Source: DATJGS01 sp035494735
GTDB lineage: Bacteria; Eisenbacteria; RBG-16-71-46
Assembly (NCBI GenBank): GCA_035494735.1
Contig: DATJGS010000037.1
Span: 248,001-312,000 of the forward strand
Direction of reading: 5' to 3'
Length of the DNA: 64,000 bases
The notes under the pieces are model-generated. The model worked only from the letters and a program-made list of their open reading frames with translations, had not been told where the DNA came from and did not search any database. A program made the translations under genes and the position numbers. Position 1 is the stretch's first letter, and each line of letters opens with the position of its first letter. Of this stretch, positions 58,500 through 64,000 are shown piece by piece.

Positions 58500-61388
58500 T
58501 CAGCTCGAGGCCGCGACGCGCTTCGCGTCCAGCCACTGCACGCGGTCGGCGTAGAGCTCGGGATCGAGGGCGGCCAGCGCTTCGTAGCGCTTGCGGTGAC
58601 ACGTGACGAGCAGGATCTGGTGGCGCTTCGAGAAATGCTCGAGCAGCAGCTTCATCGCGGCGCGCGTGCGGTCGTCGTCGCTCGTGGCGAACGCGTCGTC
58701 GATGAGGAACGGCAGCGGTTCCTGGCCGCGCGACAGGTACTCGCTGATCGCGAGGCGCACCGCCAGGTGCAGCTGGTCGCGCGCGCCGCTCGAGATCTGC
58801 AGCACGGCCTTGCCGCGCGCCGAGCGCTGCCCGTTCGCGAAGCGCACCGAGAAGTCCAGGTCCTCGCCGAAGCGCAGCTCCTGCATCTGCGTGCCCACCG
58901 CCGACAGCAGCTGGCTGACGCGCTGATTGAGGTGCTCGGCCCAGCGCCGGTGCGTCTCGAGCGCGACCTGCTCGATCGTGGCGCGGGCCATCTCCACGGC
59001 GGTCTTGAAGCGCTTCGCGCGGCCGAGCGCGTGATCGAGGCGCTCCTTCTCGGCGAGCTTCTCGGGGTGCTCGACGCTGTGACGGCGCAGCGTCTCGTCG
59101 ACCTGCAGGCGGAGGTCCGAGCGGCGGCGCTGGATCTGGTCGAGCGCCTCGCGATTGCGCTGCGCCTCGTGCTCGATGTCGAGCGGCGCGCGACCGGACG
59201 CGCTCTCGTCGCCCGCGCCACCTTCGGCTTCGAGCGTCTTGAGCTGGCTCTCGAGCTGCGCGATTTCCTCGGCCGGCCGCATCTGCTTCTCGGCCTGGGG
59301 AATGAGCTGATCGTGGAGCAGCGTGTAGCGTGAGCGGTCCTTGCTGCGCTCGGCGATGTCCGCGACGTGATCGGCCCAAGGGCGCTGCGGGTCGTACGCG
59401 AGGCCGGCGGCCTGCAGCATGCCGATGGCGCGCTGCTTGAGCCCGGTCGCCGCGGCCTCGGCGACGCGCTTCTCCTCGTCGATCCACGACCAGCTGCGCT
59501 CCATCTCGGTCATGCGCTGCTTGACCACGCTGAGGTGACGAATGCCGCCGGCCACGCGCTCGAGATACGAGGGATCGGGGATGCCGCCGCCCACCTTCTG
59601 CAGCAGTGTCTTGGTCTCCTCGAGCACGCTCTTCTTCTGCGACTCGAGCGCGAGCAGCTGGGCTTCGGCGCGCAGCACCGGGCCGTTCTCCTCGGAGAGA
59701 CGCCAGTACTCCGTCCACTCGCGCACGAGATCGATCGGGTCGCGGTAGCCCATTTCACGCGACATCTCGGCGAGCCCGACTTCGGTCTCGGCGCGCTTGC
59801 TGCGCAGCTGGTTCAAGCGGCGCTGCGCGTCGCTGAGCTCGTGCAGCGCGGCTTCGCGTTCGACCTGGCGCGCGTTGCCGCCCGTCACCAGCATGATGAC
59901 GCCGGCGATCATGCTCAGCGCGCCGCCCGCGATGAGCGAGGTCCACAGACCCATCTGCCCATTGACCGCGATGAGCACCGCACCAGCCGCGGCCCCACCG
60001 AGGCCGAGCGCGACGAGGAACCAGCCCGGCATGCGCCGCGCGTTGCGCAGCGTGTCGATGTCGCGCAGCGTCTCGGTGCTCTCGGTGCGCTGCTGTTCGA
60101 GTCCCGCGACCTCGGTCTGGAACGCGAGCGCGACCTCCGACTGGCCGCGCATCAGCTTCTGCTTCTCCTCGGGCAGCCCGGCGAAGCGGCCCTTGAGGAA
60201 GTTGATGCGCTCCGGCTCCCAGCCCGTGCCGGCCAGCGAATCGCGCAGGTTGAACACCTCGGAGCGCAGCCGGCCATCTTCCTCGGCGATGCGCCGGATC
60301 TCCGCGGCCATGGCCACGAAGCGGTCCGCGTCGCCGGACGCACAGTTCGCGTACGCGGTGAGCGACTCGCTCTCGGTCTCGAGCGCCTTGCGCTCGCGCG
60401 CCTGCTCGTCGCGGCGCCGTCCCTCCAGCGTTTCGAGGTTGCGCTGCGCCTCCTCGTAGCGCGCGATCGTCTCGCGCAGTTCGGCCTCGGCGTGCGTCGA
60501 GAGGTGGGCGACCCCGCGCAGGCCCTCGGCCTCCTTCTTCAACGCGTCGAGCGCCAGCTTCTGCTCGGCGTGACTCTTGACCTGACGCCTCAGTTCGCTC
60601 GCCATGCTGCCGCGCCGCTCCGCGTCGAGCCGCGTCAGCGCGTCGCGCGCGACTTTCTCGTCCTCGGAGATCCGCGCCAACTCGTCGACCGGGCCGGCCA
60701 GCTGCGTCTGCTCGTGCTCGAGCGTCTTCAGGTCGGTCTCGAGCATGCCGAGCTTGGCTTCCAGCGCTTTGATGGCGTTCTCCACGTTGACCGTGCTGTC
60801 GAGCTCGGGACAGTCGTAGCGGCGCAGCGCGCCGTCCAGCACCTGCAGCGCCTCGGTGGCGTTCGTGTCGCCGACCTTCGTGTCCGCGGCGTTCTCGAGG
60901 CGCGCGTGCAGCGTCGAGCCGCGCCGCGTTTTCTCGTCGCCGGGCACGACCTGATCGAGTTCGCCCTGCAGCACCAGCGCGCATTTCTCGAACTCCGCGA
61001 GGTCGAGTCCGAGCAGCTTCTTGCCGATCAGGTATTCGTCCTTGCCGGCGCGGAACTCCTCGGTGATCTGCTGTCCGCGCTCGTTCCACACCTCGACCGT
61101 GTTCTTCTCGAAGTCGCGATGGATGCTGTGGCGGTGCCCGCCCAGCTCGTAGTCCAGCTCGACGCGGTACGCGCCGCCCTGCCACGGGCGCCAGCGTTCG
61201 ATCGGCGTGATCAGACGGTACGTGCGCTTGTCGTCGTCGAGGCCGTACAGCGCGGCGGTGATGGCGGCGAGCAGGCTCGACTTGCCGCGTTCGTTGTCGT
61301 CGACCAGCACGGTCATCTTGTCGGGCTTGAAGTCGAACTCGCACTTGAGCGGCCCGAAGCCGTCGACCTTGATGCGCAGGAGCTTCAC
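58500..61388 (-). CDS. yhaN: YhaN-type Rad50/SbcC-like ATPase with central membrane helices
   Basis: 962 residues. The N-terminal ATPase half begins LLRIKVDGFGPLKCEF and has a Walker A-like DDNERGKSSLL, in which the first Gly of GxxxxGKS is Asp. Long coiled coils follow, interrupted by two adjacent membrane segments (WFLVALGLGGAAAGAVLIAV, then SLIAGGALSMIAGVIMLV) at roughly 440-490. The C-terminal half holds ISSGARDQLHLAVRLA (signature) and LPFLIDDAF (Walker B). No CxxC zinc hook is present. Length and layout match B. subtilis YhaN. The GTG start overlaps the stop of the Mre11-like gene; the open frame upstream is shadow of that gene. Confidence 0.88.
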   Translation of the reverse strand: MKLLRIKVDGFGPLKCEFDFKPDKMTVLVDDNERGKSSLLAAITAALYGLDDDKRTYRLITPIERWRPWQGGAYRVELDYELGGHRHSIHRDFEKNTVEVWNERGQQITEEFRAGKDEYLIGKKLLGLDLAEFEKCALVLQGELDQVVPGDEKTRRGSTLHARLENAADTKVGDTNATEALQVLDGALRRYDCPELDSTVNVENAIKALEAKLGMLETDLKTLEHEQTQLAGPVDELARISEDEKVARDALTRLDAERRGSMASELRRQVKSHAEQKLALDALKKEAEGLRGVAHLSTHAEAELRETIARYEEAQRNLETLEGRRRDEQARERKALETESESLTAYANCASGDADRFVAMAAEIRRIAEEDGRLRSEVFNLRDSLAGTGWEPERINFLKGRFAGLPEEKQKLMRGQSEVALAFQTEVAGLEQQRTESTETLRDIDTLRNARRMPGWFLVALGLGGAAAGAVLIAVNGQMGLWTSLIAGGALSMIAGVIMLVTGGNARQVEREAALHELSDAQRRLNQLRSKRAETEVGLAEMSREMGYRDPIDLVREWTEYWRLSEENGPVLRAEAQLLALESQKKSVLEETKTLLQKVGGGIPDPSYLERVAGGIRHLSVVKQRMTEMERSWSWIDEEKRVAEAAATGLKQRAIGMLQAAGLAYDPQRPWADHVADIAERSKDRSRYTLLHDQLIPQAEKQMRPAEEIAQLESQLKTLEAEGGAGDESASGRAPLDIEHEAQRNREALDQIQRRRSDLRLQVDETLRRHSVEHPEKLAEKERLDHALGRAKRFKTAVEMARATIEQVALETHRRWAEHLNQRVSQLLSAVGTQMQELRFGEDLDFSVRFANGQRSARGKAVLQISSGARDQLHLAVRLAISEYLSRGQEPLPFLIDDAFATSDDDRTRAAMKLLLEHFSKRHQILLVTCHRKRYEALAALDPELYADRVQWLDAKRVAASS

Positions 61389-62617
61389 GCGCCGAACTCT
61401 TCGTACGACGGCGTGACTTCGCGCAGGCGGAACGCGTCGAGTCCGTAGTAGATCGCGCTTTCGATCACCGCGCGCTTCTCGGGATCGCGTTCCTCGACGA
61501 GCTTCTGGAGCAGCGCGCACGCGAAGCGCTCCTCCGTCGTCGTCGGTCCCTTCATCATGTATTCCTCGAGGTCGTAGTCGGGCCGCACCGTGCGCAGGTC
61601 GAGCCTGAGGTGGAACGCGCGCTGGCGCAGCTCCGGCCCGGGCCCGGCGTAGCGCACACCCTTCACCAGCCGGCCCTTGAGGCGCAGCGTCGCGATGTCC
61701 TTCTCGAGCACGCCGGCGTCGTCGAGGGCCTTCTTCACGCGGCGATCGATCTCCTCCGCGCTCGCGGCGCCCGACAGGTCGCACGTCACGTCGTAGACGT
61801 TGCGCGGGTCCAGCTCCACGAACTCGATCTCGACGAACGGCTGGCGGAAGCCGTACTCGACGCGTACGTCGAGCGCGCCGTGGTGGCCGAGCTCGGTCGT
61901 GTCGATGGCGACCGCCGAGCCCGCGTAGGCCAGCTTCACGCCGCCCGACTTCTCGCCGCTCGAGCCGAGCCGCGATCCGGCGTGGTAGTGGCCGACCGCC
62001 GAGTACGCAAACGGCGCGGACTGCGCCTCCGCGTCGCTGAACGGCGCGGTCACGAGCTGCCCGGGCGGCGTCTGGCCTTCACGCGAGCCGTGGAACAGCG
62101 CGATGTCGAAGCCCGACGGATCGGCGGTGCCGATCTCGCGCAGCGAGGCCGCGGCCAGCGGCCGCTCGCTGTTCGCGCCGTTCGACGTGAAGCACCGCCC
62201 CCAGAAACGCACGCCGGGAAGCGAATCGAGTTTGATCGTGCTCCAGTACGGCGTCGTGAACAGCTTCACGTGGTCGGGCCACGTCACGCCGCGCGCCTTC
62301 AGAAGGCGCGGGCTCCAGTTGTGGCTGGATTCGGACCACGGATCGTGGTTGCCGGGCGCGATGAGCACGGGCGGACAGCCGGTCACGCGGAACGCGTGCA
62401 GCGCGAACGCCATGGTCTCGGCGTCGACGCCCTCCTGATCGAAGAGGTCGCCCGGAATCAGGATCGCGTGCGCGCCGCGTTCGATGGCCTCCTTGACGAG
62501 GCGTTCGAGCGCCTTGCGCTGATCGGCGCGGCGATCGGCGCGCCGGTCGGCGGCCAACCAGCCGAAGGGACGGCCCAGGTGCAGATCCGAAACCTGGAGG
62601 AAGCGGGCAACCGCCAT
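61385..62617 (-). CDS. yhaO: Mre11/SbcD-like exonuclease (YhaO type)
   Basis: 410 residues. The calcineurin-like phosphoesterase core is intact: DLHLGRPF, GDLFDQEG, GNHD (LIAPGNHDPW), FHGS and GHYHAGS, all with the metal-binding His and Asp residues. A C-terminal capping domain (about 270-410) follows. It pairs with the YhaN-like ATPase encoded directly downstream (GTGA overlap), as in the Mre11-Rad50 system for DNA-end processing. A good promoter (TTGAGC-17-TATCTT) lies 75 nt upstream. Confidence 0.9.
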   Translation of the reverse strand: MAVARFLQVSDLHLGRPFGWLAADRRADRRADQRKALERLVKEAIERGAHAILIPGDLFDQEGVDAETMAFALHAFRVTGCPPVLIAPGNHDPWSESSHNWSPRLLKARGVTWPDHVKLFTTPYWSTIKLDSLPGVRFWGRCFTSNGANSERPLAAASLREIGTADPSGFDIALFHGSREGQTPPGQLVTAPFSDAEAQSAPFAYSAVGHYHAGSRLGSSGEKSGGVKLAYAGSAVAIDTTELGHHGALDVRVEYGFRQPFVEIEFVELDPRNVYDVTCDLSGAASAEEIDRRVKKALDDAGVLEKDIATLRLKGRLVKGVRYAGPGPELRQRAFHLRLDLRTVRPDYDLEEYMMKGPTTTEERFACALLQKLVEERDPEKRAVIESAIYYGLDAFRLREVTPSYEEFGA

Positions 62618-62691
62618 GAGATCCGTGCCCTCCGTGGGTCTGTGGGTCGTGGCGTCGCAGCGGCCCTGAGGTCGGTGCGTGAGCGTCGGCC

Positions 62692-62720
62692 AAGATATCA
62701 GGGACGCTGCGCCCGCTCAA
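62692..62720 (-). promoter_or_regulatory. Promoter of the yhaO-yhaN operon
   Basis: On the minus strand TTGAGC (62720-62715) and TATCTT (62697-62692) are separated by exactly 17 bp. Confidence 0.6.
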
Positions 62721-62825
62721 AGACTACGCGGAGTGCGGGAGGCGATCGCGCCACACCGGCGGCGACCTCATGCGACACGCCGTGCACGGGTGGAGCGCGA
62801 CGGTCAGGGCGACCGCCACCCGCCC

Positions 62826-63899
62826 TCAGTGCCCGAGGCGCTCGAGATCCTTCTTCGCGGCGTCGAGCGAAGGATCGAGCTTGAGCGCCGTCTCGACTTC
62901 GGCGCGCGCGTCCGCCTTCTTGCCCTCCTGCTCGAGGGCGAGTCCGAGCCGCCAGTGCGCGGCCGCCCACGACGGCTGGCCGATCTCGGGCTCCACGCTC
63001 AGATAGCGCCTCAGCAGCGCCTCGGCCCGCGCCGGCTCGCCGCCGCTCGTGATCAGGACGCGCGCCGCCTGGTAGTGGGGCCCGAGGTTGCCGGGCACGG
63101 CCTTTTCGGATTCGGCCAGCGTCGCGTCCAGCTCGGGCCAGCGCTTCGCCATCGCGTCGCGCATCGCCAGCACCGACCAGGCGCCGGTGCGCCACGGCTC
63201 GGCGGTCGCCACGTCGCGCGCCAGGCGCTCGGCTTCGTCGGGCTTGCGCCATGGCTGGGCGAGGCGGTTCGCGAGCGCGAGTTTCGCGTCCCCGCCTCCC
63301 AGCTCGGCGGCCTTGCGCAGGCACGTTTCGCCGGAGATCGAGTCCTTCGCGGCGAACGCGTTCTGGGCCTTCTGCAGCCAGCCCTCGGTCGGGTTCACCT
63401 TCACCAGCTCTTCGGTCAGCGCCGCCGCCTTCTGGCGATCGCCGCCGAGCATGCCGGGCGCGCTCGTGTAGAACTCGATCATCGCTTCCATCGCGTCGAC
63501 GTGGTGCGGATCCAGGGCCAGAGCCGCGTCGTCCTCCTTCTTGAAGCGCCGCCCCAGGCTCATCTGCTTGAAGACTCCGGCGTGCTGCGCCTGCGTGCCC
63601 GAGACTTCGGCGAGCGCGTAGTGCGCGTCCGCGCTCTTCGGCGACGTGGCGACGGCGTGCTCGGCGAGGCGCGTGGCCTCGTCGTAGCGCTGTTGCCGCG
63701 CGCGCAGGCGGGACAGCACGCACAGCGCCTCGAGGTCGTCGGGCGCCGAGCGCAGCCGCGCATCGGCGGCGGCCGCGGCGTCGCGCATGCGGCCGCGGTC
63801 CATGAGTGCGCGCGGACCGTCGCCCTCGGCGCGGGCGGCGGGCGTGAAGGCGGCGAGGAACGCGAAGCTCAGGACGGTCGTGAGGGCGGCGCCACGCAT
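62826..63899 (-). CDS. Secreted TPR-repeat protein
   Basis: 357 residues with a signal peptide (TVLSFAFLAAFTPAARA). Repeating 34-residue helix pairs are visible through the whole mature part, e.g. DLEALCVLSRLRARQQRYDE, AAHWRLGLALEQEGKKADARAEVETALKLDPS at the end. Some central repeats are irregular. It should be a periplasmic scaffold for protein contacts; the partner is unknown. A TTGACG-17-TACGGC promoter lies 55 nt upstream of the ATG. Confidence 0.85.
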   Translation of the reverse strand: MRGAALTTVLSFAFLAAFTPAARAEGDGPRALMDRGRMRDAAAAADARLRSAPDDLEALCVLSRLRARQQRYDEATRLAEHAVATSPKSADAHYALAEVSGTQAQHAGVFKQMSLGRRFKKEDDAALALDPHHVDAMEAMIEFYTSAPGMLGGDRQKAAALTEELVKVNPTEGWLQKAQNAFAAKDSISGETCLRKAAELGGGDAKLALANRLAQPWRKPDEAERLARDVATAEPWRTGAWSVLAMRDAMAKRWPELDATLAESEKAVPGNLGPHYQAARVLITSGGEPARAEALLRRYLSVEPEIGQPSWAAAHWRLGLALEQEGKKADARAEVETALKLDPSLDAAKKDLERLGH

Positions 63900-63953
63900 G
63901 GCAGACTCTCTCTCTCGAGGAGCGCCACTGGGGAGCGGCCGCGGCGCCCGGTA

Positions 63954-63982
63954 GCCGTAGGCTCTTCGCGCCCACCCGTCAA
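63954..63982 (-). promoter_or_regulatory. Promoter of the TPR protein gene
   Basis: On the minus strand TTGACG (63982-63977) and TACGGC (63959-63954) are 17 bp apart. Confidence 0.5.
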
Positions 63983-64000
63983 TCGGCCTGGGACCGGCGC

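Noticed and set aside
61389..61784. N-terminal extension of the YhaN-like protein by about 130 residues
   Set aside because: The extension is out-of-frame shadow of the Mre11-like gene and is Arg-rich; the ATPase fold starts exactly at GTG 61388.

Overview
The window is very G+C-rich DNA (well over two thirds G+C by eye) from a Gram-negative bacterium. Signs of an outer membrane and periplasm are TolC, two outer-membrane beta-barrel candidates, a lipoprotein, c-type haem proteins, DsbD and many signal peptides. Two secreted proteins (9604-11061 and 17508-20324) end in a FlgD-like beta-sandwich tail of the kind common in FCB-type bacteria such as Candidatus Eisenbacteria. A metagenome-derived member of that neighbourhood is my best guess, but it is inference. 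There are no rRNA or tRNA genes, intact insertion sequences or CRISPR arrays. The window reads as ordinary chromosome with short, tightly packed operons joined by ATGA or GTGA overlaps.

Layout. 1-5300: end of an unknown gene; alkylation repair (Ada-AlkA fusion, then Ogt); a three-gene unit of Cys-rich GAF/Fis regulator, histone-deacetylase-like hydrolase and membrane protein behind a twin palindromic operator; a small secreted protein. 5400-11100: SGNH esterase, secreted MsrB, S9 peptidase with a small membrane protein, and a beta-helix protein. 11069-14056 (minus): HAD phosphatase, a secreted RNase-toxin-like protein with a coupled possible immunity gene, and arginase. 14156-21055: LamG-like secreted protein, a decayed lepB remnant, a P1B-4 metal ATPase, a beta-propeller/dihaem protein and an HMA-domain protein. 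21113-26089 (minus): a tetR-tolC-hlyD-MFS efflux operon. 26431-29264: tldD-tldE.

29344-36865: Acg-type nitroreductase, Mut7-C RNase, a GT2/WecA-like polysaccharide pair, an outer-membrane protein and a Ser/Thr kinase-TolB-TPR protein. 37037-42959: lipoprotein, Eis-like acetyltransferase, thioesterase, a small Tat protein coupled to an amidase, then oligoendopeptidase F. 43069-51125: aspartyl protease/PDZ protein, beta-barrel protein, then a minus-strand run of ECF sigma factor, anti-sigma factor, DUF255 thioredoxin-domain protein and DsbD. 51299-54320: DUF6249-like protein, RnfD-like protein and DUF2330 protein. 54433-63899 (minus): GT-C-like membrane protein, M28 peptidase, YhaN/YhaO (Rad50/Mre11-like) pair and a TPR protein.

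Three threads run through the region. First, envelope redox and repair: MsrB, DsbD, DUF255, the sigma/anti-sigma pair, c-type haems and metal export. Second, DNA repair: Ada-AlkA, Ogt and YhaO/YhaN. Third, a promoter style in which a TAnnnT box sits about 7-10 nt before the start codon of several genes, which suggests leaderless transcripts are common. The most interesting loci are the toxin/immunity-like pair (11954-13122), the operator-controlled regulator/deacetylase unit (2474-4774), the split Tat/amidase pair (39248-40995) and the 36-bp inverted repeat at 45672-45797.
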